Source: Phorcus lineatus
Lineage: Eukaryota; Mollusca; Gastropoda; Trochida; Trochidae
Assembly (NCBI GenBank): GCA_921293015.1
Contig: OV121087.1
Location: forward strand, 40,782,630 to 40,846,629
Direction of reading: 5' to 3'
Length of the DNA stretch: 64,000 nt
This document shows positions 1-12,479 of the stretch, piece by piece (within the stretch, counting starts at the first letter, position 1; the number at the start of each line of letters is the position of its first letter). The position numbers and the translations under genes were made by a program. The notes below the pieces were generated by a model. The model was given only the letters and a program-made list of their open reading frames with translations. It ran no database searches and was not told the origin of the DNA.

Positions 1-3000
1 TGTCATATTGATTGAGCTTAGCCATTTGAGATGTCATAATTAGTTATGCAAACATTATTTACATTATTAATCCCCAACAATCAAAACATCCAAGTAACTA
101 CAAGGTTACTACAACGCAGATCAATCATGCAGCGGACAACAATCTAATGGCCGCCATGATCGCAATAGAGTTAAGCCCCTTGGTAGTGCTGGTCAGTGGC
201 TTCGATTGTTTTCGCTATTTTTTTCAGTTTGAAGGACGGATTACAACTAATTACCAAACATGAAAAAGTTGTAAACACAGAAAATAGAAAACAAATCGAA
301 TATATAAAAAAGTTACGTGTCGCGTGCAAAAGGGAATTCCCTCCCGAATATTTGTGGAACAGAAAATACCCGGTCGAACTGGCCGTTTAACCTTCCAGGG
401 CAGTGAATAACAATTTTGAAAACTTCAAATTTCCTGGAAACAAAAATAGGTCTTGTTTTGCTCAAAGCAAATTAACCTAGGAAAGTAAGGTAGTAGGCTG
501 TTAAAAACGAATTAACTGAGAAAAATACGATGGGAGGTCGTTAAATATATGGAACAGTATCTTGGCATTCTGTGACCTACTTTCAATGATTGATTTTGGC
601 TTATAAGAGTTTCCGTGCTCTCCAAACAACTCTGATGGACTTGGCACCGATAGTGCCTACGGTTCTTGGAATTAATTTGTTTGGTTCTGAGATCTAAGAA
701 TAAATGAAGGGGCTATTCAAAGGGGATTATAAACAGCATTTTTGTGTTACAGTTTTCTTGCATCAACATATAATTGTTTGAGTATAATTAATAAGAGTTT
801 TGTTGATTTGCCCAAGAAGGGATCTTAATTGGCTTTGAAACTGCCTCTGGTTCCTGTTTTTAGCTTGATTGATTTAGATCTCTTCAAGTATGTTAAGAAA
901 GGTGTTATACAGGGATCAAAGTATCTTATGCATCTAAATTTCATTATTATAGTGATACTTATAAGTAAGAGTGTTGTTAATTTTCTTAAAAAAAAGTTGG
1001 ATGTTAATTGACACTAGGAAGACTTTGGTACATGGAGCTATTTATCTTGTTATCTTGTAAATAAAGAACATTTTTTAAGTATGTCAAAGGATATTTTGAA
1101 TGGTTTGAGTTTGAACCACTTCTGGTTCAAGAATATTCCAAATAGGCCTGTATTCAGCCAATGGCACAGTAATTTTCCCTCTATTAAGAATTCACGATTC
1201 CTGTAAACTAAAGTCTCAGAATTATTAGATTGCTTTAATTATTTTAAGTGCCAGTTTGAGTATTGATAAATGTTTGAATCCTTTTTAACTCATCTTCCAT
1301 AGACTTGGCACCAGCAGTTCCAGGAATCACTCTGTTAGGTTTTCTGATAGTCTAGCAAATGAAGAATGGTTAATTCAAAGGACATTGTTAGGTCTCTGTA
1401 GTCTGACAATCCAACTTTGAAATGAAAATTTGGACAAAGAACAAAACAATTGAGAAAACATATTAGTTAAGATGAAAATGAGTTGGAGATTTATTCATTT
1501 TCTTAAATCAAGCTCTCAAGTCTTCTTGAAGTGCTTATCTTATGTCAATAATCTTATTTTAGTCTGTCAGATTAGGTCCTTCGTCAAACTGTTGAAATTT
1601 AGACGCAACGTACAGTTTACATTTAAAAATTTTTTTTAATGTTATGCAAGGTGACGAATGATTAAAAATTTATAATTAATAGACACAAAAAAAACGTTCA
1701 AAGACTTATTAGCAATTGTACAGTTTATTCAATAATAGGTTTGTTTTTTCACTCTAAGAAAAAAAAGTAAAAAAACTATCTAAAACTCATTAAAAAAAAT
1801 TTTAAATTTAAAATATGCATCAGGAAAAAGTATTTATTTATACACTAACGAGGAACATGACAAAAGCTCATATTTTTTCATAATCAATAGCAAACTGTTT
1901 GCACAATCTCTTTAGGAAGTCTGTTCATAAGGAAAATACTACTGTTGTTTCAATGAAAATAGTTGCATAAAAAATTTATTTATAAGGTGTATTTTTTCAA
2001 TAAAATTTTAAAACATATTTTTGAAAATTAACCCTTTGATAACCCCTCTGCATGATGTATAAGAAATAAAAAAATCAGTTTAAAAATTGAAAGGGAATCA
2101 AATTCATAGTAACAGCATGGGAAACTGCTTTCCCCCCCTGTCTTTTTCTGTGACTTTTATAGTTTATTCCTTTGGATAAGAGGGATTAGTATATAAAATA
2201 TGACATAATATCTATCATAACATTTGGGTATTTCGATTTGGAAATTCACTTTCTTGTTTTGGTGCACATAGAAACTTTCCTTTTATAGTTTAACCATTAA
2301 TCAATTTAATCCTTTATATAATATTTGTAGGCATTATTTAATCTTTGAGAAAATAAAAAATAAAGGATTGGCTGAAACAAGTTCCCTGATATGACGTCAT
2401 ATAATCTACTTTTCATGAACATGCAAGCAAAATCTGACATGACGTTTATTTTGAAACAAAGCATTATGTATTATATATGGAATAAATCAATTAAATCAAG
2501 AATAAGGGATTGCCTCTAAGCACTATATTTGTTGAAGCATGAGTGATCAACATACCATGTCGTACAGCAGTCTCTATTGAAATTGGTCTCGTTAAGTGCT
2601 TCTCATTAACATGTCATCGTTTATTGCTAAATATCATAATGAATTGATATCTCATAATTTGTTATAGTTTACAATGGTAGTAAAGTTTGTGTTATGATTT
2701 GTTAATTAGTTTGGCATTCAGTTTTGTTGATTTGAAGCTCGAGGGAATATTTCTTTTAATCTTTTTGTTAGGTAAGCATAGACATTGTTGTTTGGCCTGA
2801 AATATTGCTTATTTACACAATTCTCCCTTGTTTCTTGCCAAAATGAAAAATAAGCCGTCATAATGGGCTAAATTAACTATAAATCTTGACTTTCATAACA
2901 ATGATACCTTTGTCCTTTGAAATTATCCCTTCTTTGTTTAATGAAGTCCGATGAATTTCTTCCCTGGGAAAAAAGATCAATCATGTTCTAAAATATTTTT

Positions 3001-3002
3001 AG
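1..3002. other. AT-rich non-coding stretch
   Basis: No convincing gene: the few short open frames have no recognisable domains and are interrupted by A/T runs. A perfect 10-bp palindrome containing a CRE core (ATGACGTCAT) lies at 2391-2400. Probably intronic or intergenic. Confidence 0.6.
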
Positions 3003-3091
3003 AAATATGTACCCATACAGAAATATGTACCCTAACAGAAAAATGTACCCTTAGAGTAAAATGTACCCTTACAGAAATATGTACCCCTACC
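3003..3091. repeat. 18-bp tandem repeat, 5 copies
   Basis: Five successive 18-bp units share the core AATATGTACCC followed by a variable YTACAG-like half. The copies differ by 1-4 bases, so the array is short and fairly old. No coding meaning is apparent. Confidence 0.85.
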
Positions 3092-3682
3092 AAAATATCA
3101 ATTAGAATCTAAATGTGTATGCCCAGAGGATATAATTGAAGTAAGTCTTTTTTGCTTTTGAAAATGAAAATAAAAGAACATTTTAAAAAATAAAAACAAA
3201 AAGAAAGCTTTTTAGCAGAATCAATTTATTTAGTGTTAAGAGATCAAATGCAAGCCATTTATTTCACTTCTAGCAAGTGTTGAGATAATTTTTAACGAAG
3301 TTGTTTCTGTTAGATGTTTGAAATTGCAAACACTTTCAGCTATTTTATGGATAAGATCAGTCTAGGAAAATCTATTATATTACCATTTTGTCTTGAGGAT
3401 TAAAATCAAATTTATTACATTTATTATTATGCTTCATCAATTAGTTTTAAAAGGAATCATGTTATTGTCAAATTGTCAAGAAAATGTCTTTTCTGCCTTC
3501 ATCACTTTACAGTTGGAGGTCAGTAGGTTTCTAAGGGTAGGAATCTCTTTAACCTTTGTTATAGTGAGGAGGGAACATATTTAGTAATAAGTCTCAGGTA
3601 TGCGGGTAAAGCCTCGGGCATCTCAGCTCGTTAACAGGTGTATACAGGTGTATTGTCCAAAGGAAAGCTCCCACTTGTTAGT
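3092..3682. other. non-coding stretch before the 24-bp array
   Basis: AT-rich unique sequence. A 63-codon open frame (3393-3584, +) has no recognisable features and no splice context. Nothing else is seen. Confidence 0.5.
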
Positions 3683-4834
3683 TCTAGTCTCTGTTGGTAG
3701 ACTGAATCTAGTCTCTGTTGGTAGACTGAATCTAGTCTCTGTTGGTAGACTGAATCTAGTCTCTGTTGGTAGACTGAATCTAGTCTCTGTTGGTTGACTG
3801 AATCTAGTCTGTGTTGGTAGACTGAAACTAGTCTGTGTTGGTAGACTGAATCTAGTCTCTGTTGGTAGACTGAATCTAGTCTCTGTTGGTAGACTGAATC
3901 TAGTCTGTGTTGGTAGACTGAATCTAGTCTGTGTTGGTAGACTGAATCTAGTCTGTGTTGGTAGACTGAATCTAGTCTCTGTTAGTAGACTGAATCTAGT
4001 CTGTGTTGGTAGACTGAATCTAGTCTGTGTTAGTAAACTGAATCTAGTCTCTGTTAGTAGACTGAATCTAGTCTCTGTTAGTAAACTGAATCTAGTCTGT
4101 GTTGGTAAACTGAATCTAGTCTGTGTTGGTAGACTGAATCTAGTCTCTGTTGGTAGACTGAATCTAGTCTCTGTTGGTAGACTGAATCTAGTCTGTGTTG
4201 GTAGACTGAATCTAGTCTGTGTTGGTAGACTGAATCTAGTCTCTGTTGGTAGACTGAATCTAGTCTCTGTTGGTAGACTGAATCTAGTCTGTGTTGGTAG
4301 ACTGAATCTAGTCTCTGTTGGTAGACTGAATCTAGTCTGTGTTGGTAGACTGAATCTAGTCTCTGTTGGTAGACTGAATCTAGTCTGTGTTGGTAGACTG
4401 AATCTAGTCTCTGTTGGTAGACTGAATCTAGTCTGTGTTGGTAGACTGAATCTAGTCTCTGTTAGTAGACTGAATCTAGTCTGTGTTGGTAGACTGAATC
4501 TAGTCTGTGTTAGTAAACTGAATCTAGTCTCTGTTAGTAGACTGAATCTAGTCTCTGTTAGTAAACTGAATCTAGTCTGTGTTAGTAAACTGAAACTAGT
4601 CTGTGTTAGTAAACTGAATCTAGTCTCTGTTAGTAGACTGAATCTAGTCTCTGTTAGTAGACTGAATATAGTCTGTGTTGGTAAACTGAATCTAGTCTGT
4701 GTTGGTAGACTGAATCTAGTCTGTGTTGGTAAACTGAATCTAGTCTGTGTTGGTAGACTGAATCTAGTCTGTGTTAGTAAACTGAAACTAGTCTCTGCTG
4801 GTAGACTGAATCTAGTCTGTGTTGGTAGACTGAA
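3683..4834. repeat. 24-bp minisatellite, 48 copies, no indels
   Basis: Exactly 48 units of 24 bp (1152 bp) run without a single insertion or deletion. Each unit reads TCTAGTCT, then S-TGTTRGTA, then RACTGAA. Two sites vary most: CTCTG versus CTGTG, and TTGGTAGAC versus TTAGTARAC. AGTCT and AGACT within each unit are complementary across an ~8-nt loop, so each unit can form a small hairpin. Because 24 is divisible by 3, the minus strand stays open for about 400 codons (an 8-residue repeat, TETRFSLP/TQTRFSLL type). I read this as a by-product of the unit length, not as a gene. Bases 3961-4103 are identical to 4441-4583, a 20-unit (480-bp) offset that shows block duplication. Confidence 0.95.
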
Positions 4835-4840
4835 TCTAGT

Positions 4841-6886
4841 TTGCAAGCCAAAAGGGTATTTACTTCAATTCAATGATATGTAAAAACATAATTTTAATAT
4901 TGAAATCTTACGACCAAGTTTTACCTTTAACTCTACCTCAAATTCTATTTCTAACTCTTTTAAACATTAAAACAATATCTCTTTGTGACACAAGCAGTTG
5001 AATAGTTTACTCAAAGATTTACTTATTTCTATGTATTTTAAAATACATTTGACATGAATGCAATATTTATGTGTTTAGCAAATAAATGTCGTGAATATAT
5101 ATATATATATGTATCTCATATATATATGTATATTTTTTTCAAATATTCTGCCGTTCTCATTTGTTTATGATATATAGATTTCTGTACATACCTATACAAA
5201 GTTAGACCACCTGTTTCCTTATTGATAAATCTATTTTCATTGATCTCTCAAAACAAAGCCAGCTCACATTATATGGTCTAGTGGCTTTGTGACTTCTTTT
5301 GTATATATTGCTTTGAGAGCCTCTATATATATATATATATACTGTTCTTGTTCAATTTGGACGCCAAAGAAATTGTTTTATATTTTCAATGATCAAACAA
5401 ACATTTTGTAAATTATCAATAATGTGAGTAGGTGTGCTAACGATCTACCTGTTATATGTTCTCGTTAAGGTAAAAATGTTGGTAGAAAATGTCAATACAA
5501 TATGGATATCAACAATATGCCAACAGTTTGTTTAAACAAATATCAAGCATTTTCAGAACAACACTCAGAAGTGATTACATTTGTGTCTGAAGTCTATCTT
5601 AGACAATGTCATTTCTACCTTTCTTCAACCCCATTATGAATCTCTACATTGATTTAATTCACACCTATTACATCTCTGAAGTGTTGACACTCTCCAGACA
5701 TCTTGAGAGAAATTGCACTATCACCTTTCACTGATAATGTCAGAAAGAAGAAGCGTTAACCTATATATTAGTTGTTATGTCTATTTACATGTCTGGATCC
5801 AATGGGTCATTAATGCTAATGTCGTGGTCAGTCTTGTCCACGTGTTTGCCTGGAAGAGTGTTTTGGTGTTTATGATAACTTGATGGTCACGTCTGGAAAT
5901 ATATTATGAGGAATTGGGTTCTCTGTGAAGATTTTTGTACCATCATGCATTAACGATTAATGGAGGTTTAGAAGGTTTTTGTGAATACTCATTTCTTAAA
6001 ATGTTGACCTTAAAACTTTACTATATGCCAAATGCGTTATCTTGGGGAAGGTGGTTGCAGCTGTGGAGGTAAAAGGACAGGATTCACCTAATGTGTGTGC
6101 AACTATGAGTTTATCTTTTATAATAGTTTTGGAAAAAAAAGGAAAATGTAACTTTCATGTGCAAGTGATGAAGGAATTTTGTCTTTGTTTGAAAAAAGTT
6201 TTTTGTATTAGTTTGATCAGCTTTGACAGGGTTGATTGGGTTAAATGGTTATTACCTAAAAATGATTTGCTTCAAGAATACAACGTTGACAATATGAAAT
6301 TCGGACTTCTTAATGTTAAAGCCTTTAAATGAAAAACAATTATCACAGGTTCCACTAAAGTAGATAGATGTTTTGTGCTTTCCTCCAAATATAAAAGGAA
6401 ATTTGTTTCATCTGCATTTTCATTGGCTGATTTTAATCATATCTAGAATTTTTTTTGCAAAATTAATGATTCAAGATTAATTATCATAATCTGTTATTAA
6501 CACACAGTAATTAGCTGGTTAATTGTTATCAATTTATAAGCTTCATTTCTTTGCCTTGTCATATTTTATTGCTGTACCCATGTTGCGTCTATAACCTGAA
6601 ATATGATAGACATGTGGGAGTCTTGTGACCTAGATACTCGTCACATATGACCTAGTTTCCGACATGTCTCGTGTTTTCATGAGCAATATACTACCAAGAA
6701 CACACCCTTGTTTCATTTTGGGCTAAACTTGCACTCTGTCTCTGGAAAAATAATTCTTGAAAATTCTTCTCTCATTTGGTTCTAAAATGGAGCCTCAGAA
6801 AAGCAGGAATTGTTACTACCGATTCTAGACTTCCTTTTCAAAAGGATGTGTTCAGGCCTTAACTTCACAAAGCCCACTTATTGCCC
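4841..6886. other. non-coding stretch with AT microsatellites
   Basis: Short (AT)n tracts occur at 5093-5110, 5119-5133 and 5323-5341. An open frame at 6042-6332 (+, 96 codons) shows no domain and has no splice or promoter context. No gene is supported. Confidence 0.55.
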
Positions 6887-7060
6887 AGGTCTAAAATTTA
6901 GTCTATGGAATATTTTTAATAAATTACTTTTCCTTCATCTATATATTCTTTTCTTCGGGCTCCTAATTTCATGTGTATTCAGTCAATCTAGACTTGCTGA
7001 ATGTGAACCTAGACTGTATTAAAGGCTTTTATTTAATACACAGTCATGAAGCAGGACTAT
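6887..7060 (+). repeat. dispersed repeat family A, copy 1
   Basis: About 170 bp shared with 30102-30280, 41302-41455 and 63210-63350 (minus), and partly with 21090-21178. In order it has a TTTAGTCTATG-like start, a TTTACTGTTCCTTCATCC-like segment, GGGCTCCTAATTTCATG, two direct CTAGACT motifs about 21 bp apart, and the end CACAGTCATGAAGCAGGACTA. No ORF and no Pol III boxes are seen. It is most likely a short non-autonomous transposable element of unknown class. Confidence 0.8.
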
Positions 7061-8630
7061 TAGTGCCCTATAACATTGAGTTACATTCACTTAAATCTGA
7101 GGGTATGAATTTAATGAATTTAAGGGTACAATATCATGACACAGTCATGGGTTTAGACTTTGTTACTATGGTTACAATCCATATCCATTGTATTCATGTA
7201 TCCAAAATAGAAAAAGTCTGTATCATACAGAATTCTGTTTTTCGGTGTCAACACTTTTTTGTCTTTATTTTAGAAAAATAATTTATCATAAAATTTCATA
7301 ATAAAAATAATTTTTTAAGCCAAAAGTTTTCCAAATTTTTTTCTCCCACAGTCTAAAAAAAATAATATTAATGTTTTATTTCCAAACTCTATAATGTTGC
7401 TAATTAAGCTTCCTTACCTAATTCTCCTGAACTGGGGACCAGAAATTACGGGAGTATAGTGTCGTTGCATTAGCTACTGTATCCTCTTCATTATCTCTGA
7501 CACCCTTTAAGTGTTAATTAATGTCTCAGGGTGAGACGATATCTCGATATCTTGTTCTGTCTGGCCCTGGTATAGTACCAGTTTACCCTGTCAATGCCTA
7601 TTACCAGCGTCAATTTTGCAATGTCTCATAGAGTCTGGGCTAATTATTTGAAATATGACGCTTGATTTTATTTTTTTACAAGATATTTCGTAATGAATTT
7701 TCAACTTTCCATATTTGCAATTTACAATATTTCAGTTTCGTAATGCACGTCATTTTTGCCATGGTTTTAAGGCAAAGTAGGAAGTAAGAAACTTGATATT
7801 GTAATAACAAATTCAAAATAAGTTAAATTATGTTTACTTAGGATATGTGTGATAGAACCATCATTGTTATTTATGCTTCTCTTATGTACCTCATTTCTAC
7901 TTGAAATCAATGAGGAAAGTGAAGTCTTACATTTGTAATTGATTACAAGTTGTATATTTCAAATTGATGTGCTTTTTCTTGTAGCGGTACTGTTATATAT
8001 TGGCATGACCTTTGCTGTTGAACATTACATTCAGGATTAGTTACTCAGATTGATTGCTAATTGTAAGAAATATCCAACATCATTTCAATATGCAAAATTA
8101 AGCTTTTAATCATTATCTGATGGTCCAAGAGTATTCAAGACTAAGGGTCTTTATTGGTATATTGTGATACAGAAACAACACGATACTTACCGGTACAATC
8201 TTCTGAAAATATCCGATATATCGGATCATATGAAATTAACAATTTCCATGTAAAATTGCAGAAAAATATAACCAAAAAACATGATTTTACTGATAGTTGA
8301 AGTGTGAACTCGCAAAACGAAAATAGCACTGACATGATAAAAGTCTGAAACCAGTCCTTGAATAATCTTTCTTTACAAAACGAGCCAGATGAGCATTGAT
8401 CACTGGTCTTATTGCTGTTATTTAATCAAGAGAGCATGAAAAAATAAAATATGAAAAGTCCAAATATATTGCAATACGTATTGCAATAAGCCTTTCTGTA
8501 TCGCAACATATTGCAATACGGAAATGAGTGGCGATACCCATCCTTATTGAAGACTAACCTATATTTAATCAAAGTAAAAGAGGGTGGGGGATTACTATCA
8601 AAACACAGATAAAATACATATGAAAACAAC
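7061..8630. other. non-coding stretch with a 22-bp perfect palindrome
   Basis: AT-rich, with no gene seen. Bases 8467-8488 form a perfect 22-bp palindrome built on two inverted ATTGCAATAC motifs around ACGT. A third copy of the motif lies about 20 bp further on (near 8508). Confidence 0.55.
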
Positions 8631-8727
8631 ATTTAATTGTGATTTTTGGGCGCCGTTGGCCCCCCTTCATCAGACTGACGGATCTGATGAAGGGAGTCCA
8701 ATGACCCCTGGAATGTCACAATTAAAT
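8631..8727. mobile_element. 97-bp foldback (palindromic) element
   Basis: The outer arms ATTTAATTGTGA (8631-8642) and TCACAATTAAAT (8716-8727) are perfect reverse complements. The inner arms CCCTTCATCAGA (8663-8674) and TCTGATGAAGGG (8683-8694) are also perfect, around an 8-nt loop. The sequence between is partly complementary (GTTGG/CCAAT). The whole segment can fold into one long hairpin, as in short foldback or MITE-type elements. Confidence 0.75.
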
Positions 8728-8856
8728 GCTGAAATGTTCGATGTGTGTTACCTGTGTGTTAACTTTGTACCATCGTGTATCATTTTTTTTTATCACACAT
8801 CATTCTTCTTCCATCCTGTTAGCGCCCGCATTACTATATTTAACCAGTTAACAATT

Positions 8857-9214
8857 CCTTATTCGACGTGATAAGCGCCTGGGGCGCTTAAAAATTTGGT
8901 AAAAGGGGGCGCTAATTAAAACGATAAAAATTGTCCTCAAGTTTAGTCTTGAAAGTGTTTTCTTAGGATACACATGTCTTTGAAATATGGTTTTATCATT
9001 TTGATGGTGACTGGGGTCTTGAAATACCCTGTATTTTTCACTTTTGTGGAAGTAAAAGACTTATCGCAAGACTGGAAAACATTCTTCAATGAATCAGCAT
9101 GCAAGGTAAGCAATGTTTAGAGGTGGGTGCTAAATCAGGACGCATATTGTTCAGTCAAAAACGTGGTGGGTGGGTGCTTATAGGGGAAGGGGCGGTTATT
9201 AAGTCGAATACGGT
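8857..9214. mobile_element. probable MITE with imperfect terminal inverted repeats
   Basis: The left end (TTATTCGACGTGATAAGCGCC) and the reverse complement of the right end (TATTCGACTTAATAACCGCC) agree over about 20 bp with a few mismatches. Inside each end are GC-rich GGGGCGC-type blocks. A 44-codon open frame (ATG at 8974, donor-like AAG|GTAAGC at 9105/9106) lies inside and is probably fortuitous. Target-site duplication not determined. Confidence 0.5.
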
Positions 9215-10498
9215 ATTTCCTTCTCATTGACAATGATTCCTGATAATTTGTCTTGAAGAATACTTTGTTATTGATTAATCCAGCTACTTTGGGGATTGAG
9301 ATGATGATCATGAGTCTTACATTTACAGATATCTATTACATCTTGAATAGAGGAATTTTGAAAAATGTTATTAACTACCTTTGGTAAAACCTTCACAATT
9401 ATTGTACTATTTAAGCGTTCTAATGTTCAATCTTAGGTCAAATGTCAAAGGTTGAACATTTGACCTTTAGGATGAAAAAAACCTTGACACTTCATAACCC
9501 TTTACAAGTCTAAAGAATGCATCTCAATTTCTGTTGACTTTGTTTTATTCTTTCAATAAATGTTTTTATCAAACACATTCAAAAAACCAAAATAGCTCCT
9601 CTTTTGATTGTTTTACTCAAAGTTCATTTTTCAATTTTAATTCAATAACAAATTGCATGTTGAAGTTATCAAATTCATTATACCCCCATCAAGAATAAAA
9701 TCTTGTAAAACTATATCATATCTTCCACACTACTTTGAATTATTCATCATATATATTTTGCTAAATAAGCATAAAAATTCTAAGCTTTGAGGCAGAATGA
9801 CAAAAAAAATGTCAAATTAATTTTTCAGCTGAGTTAGCACATTTAACAGCAAGGAAGAATATTGAAGAAGCAAAATGAATTTTGTTCACCAAATGTAATA
9901 AACCCCCTCGGACATCAGATTCCAAAGGAAGTATGCAGAATGCTCTGTAAAAGATTCAATAGGTTTCATTGATTTGCTCGCATGCAAGGGACTATTACTT
10001 AGAGCCCAAACACGAGATGGGAAATAAATGTGGCGGCAAAGAATTTTATACCCCTTTAGTCTATCTGAAAGAAGAGGCAGTTGTTACATTCATTCAGGTT
10101 GTTATTCATTTGTGATCCCTGAGAGATGTATTGAAATGTTTTGGTAAATTGGTATTGATCTGTTGGTTTTGTAGACACCAAACTTGCAATTGAAACACCA
10201 GGAGTTGCCGTGGGTCGAATGTTTTGGACAGTAATGTTAGACACTGATTTGATATTGGAAAAATGTCAAAAGTGGAACCTGTGAATTTAACCCTTTTTCT
10301 GCTATGTGAATAATTATGGTTCATATGTTACTCAGTGATAATTTTTGGTAGTTTACATGTCGTATCTAACTGTCTATTGTTGTGCAGAAGTATCTATCTA
10401 ACGCTTACAAACCTCCCCAAATTTCACCAAAGTTTACAGAAAATATGATCAAAAACACCTCCATCAGGGTTGAACCGTCATTTTCAGTGTTCAGACAA
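9215..10498. other. non-coding stretch with an 11-bp-stem hairpin
   Basis: No gene is recognised. AGGTCAAATGT (9435-9445) and ACATTTGACCT (9456-9466) form a perfect 11-bp inverted repeat with a 10-nt loop. Two overlapping minus-strand open frames near 10056-10324 have no recognisable features. Confidence 0.5.
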
Positions 10499-10838
10499 AT
10501 AATGTTTCATATAACTTTCTTTCCATTTCACAGTCATCTGATGATCACTATAAATGGTCAAAGAATTCACATAAGATCATGATAACTATCATCATTATCC
10601 AGATATTTACCCATCATATTAATCTGTATTGTTTACTTTGGGATGACTATCCGTTTCAGCTTATGAGGCCTTTATAATGTTTCACATAACTTTCCTTCCA
10701 TTTCAGTTATCTGATGATCACTAAATGGTCAAAGAATTCACATATGAACATGAGAACCATTATCCATGTCCAGATATTTACCCATCATACCAATTTGTCT
10801 TGTTTACCTTAAGATGACCACCCTTTTCCCTAATCAGG
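10499..10838. repeat. ~170-bp tandem duplication, two diverged copies
   Basis: Copy 1 (about 10499-10672) and copy 2 (about 10675-10838) share in order AATGTTTCAYATAACTTTC, a CTGATGATCACT segment, AATGGTCAAAGAATTCACAT, CCAGATATTTACCCATCAT and TTGTTTAC, with scattered substitutions and small indels. This is a local duplication with no coding content. Confidence 0.8.
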
Positions 10839-12479
10839 GCTATACGGCCAGATGGGCTATTAGCATTTTGACTACTCCTTCAAAGGTGCTGAACCCCTAG
10901 AGCTGAAATTTTGTAGGGAGGAACCATTATGATACCTTGTTTGCCATCAAGATATGACTTGTTTATTGCTTTACATAAATTCATCATTTCAAGAGCATAG
11001 CTTAGCACATGGATCACAAGACTATTATCACATGTGATCTTGCTTTAAATTGCTTCTGTCAACGCCCAATCATGCCATTCCTTGTTTACAAAGCTTTGAT
11101 TTGTGTTTTCTTTCCCATTTCATTTCACATGCTAAAAATAACTTAGCAATCACAGGACTCTGATCACATGTGATCCTGCATCAGCTCGAGTTCCATCAAG
11201 GCCCATCAGGGTGATCCCTTTTGTTTAACCACATACCACGATTATCGTATTGATTGTTTTGGCCTGTTTCGGACATTGCCTCTTAATTGCTTCATTGTTG
11301 CCAAGATTTGATCCCAATTGCCTCGAAATCCCAAGTGCTCGCTACTCCATTAGAAACCTGTGTGATTGATTTGCTTTGATGAAATACAAGGGAACCCATG
11401 GTGGCAACTAGGCCAAGGGTTTACTCTCATTATGCTGTTGTTACTACATCTACATCTACATTAGAGTCAATACCTATCATGGATTTGGTGCTTCAGAGCC
11501 CCTGAGAGCTATGCCAGCCGGAGTTAAAATGCTCCTGGTAGTGGATAGAAGCCAAACAAAATTTTAATTGTTCTATGACCTGCTGTCTTTTTATCACTAT
11601 GCCTTTCTTTCCGTCTGTTCTCTTATCCTTTGGATCACTTTTCTTCAAAATCTGTCCATGCTCTGTCGATTTTCATCCACGTGTTTAATGCCTGAAATAT
11701 TATGAAAACATGTTTGATCCAAACTCACTTGACTCATCCACACCAACTTGCATGTTGGCACTTCCTAGATTCCTAGGTGTATAACTGTCACTAAAGTTCA
11801 TCAAGAGTGATCATGGTTAAACAATGGTTTGGTGATCCACTTCATGATGGATGATCTGAGATTTCGGAGGGTTGATTATGTGCCCCCATTAGGGACATTA
11901 GTTTAGAGGTTTGTTTTGTTATCTTGATTAAAGACTTCAAAATGTGATCTGACCTCAAGCAGTACAAGAAGGCAAAGTTGAAGGTCATGTCAGAGCAACC
12001 TTCACTTGATTAAGCACCACAATCATCACAGGATGCTTTTCTGTTAAAGATGTTTCATCAGGTTTGCATTCCTATCAAAACCTTTTCACATATTGTGTAT
12101 CCAACTTCTGTTAGATATTGGCAGCTATTGAAATAATGCAAGTGACATAGGTTCATGAATCTCAGACCCCCTGCATGGCTTTAGATTGTACCAGTCTCTA
12201 TCACTGGCTAATTCAAACCTTGTTGCCAACCTGTCAAAATTTGTGTTTTGAGTGCAGCGCCCTCTTTAAAGAGAAGTTGCAATTCTCAATTCTCATGATA
12301 TAAAGGTCCTTGCCCTTTAAGTTCTTTTGATCATTGCTGATTGCCTTTACATATGTTAGCCTAACAATTGACAAATTGGAGAGGTCTATCATTGTTATTG
12401 TTTTTAAAAGTAGGAAATCTGAACTGACATTATATAAAAAACAGAATTATCTTCATGTTCTTAACCTTTGAAGAAAGAA
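10839..12479. other. non-coding stretch with paired palindromes
   Basis: No gene is seen. ATCACATGTGAT (11027-11038) and GATCACATGTGATC (11162-11175) are perfect palindromes in partly similar surroundings (CTTAGCA...ATCACA...GAY...CATGTGATCYTGC), suggesting a degraded ~135-bp duplication. Confidence 0.5.

Noticed and set aside
3623-4846. 407-codon minus-strand ORF with an 8-residue repeat
   Set aside because: It is entirely the 24-bp minisatellite read in frame; no unique N-terminal domain, promoter or splice context. Kept only as a point in the array finding.
10285-10310. Scattered TTAACCC motifs (also near 2030, 32769, 45815) as solo piggyBac ends
   Set aside because: About seven such matches are expected by chance at this base composition, and the following bases do not match the element ends.
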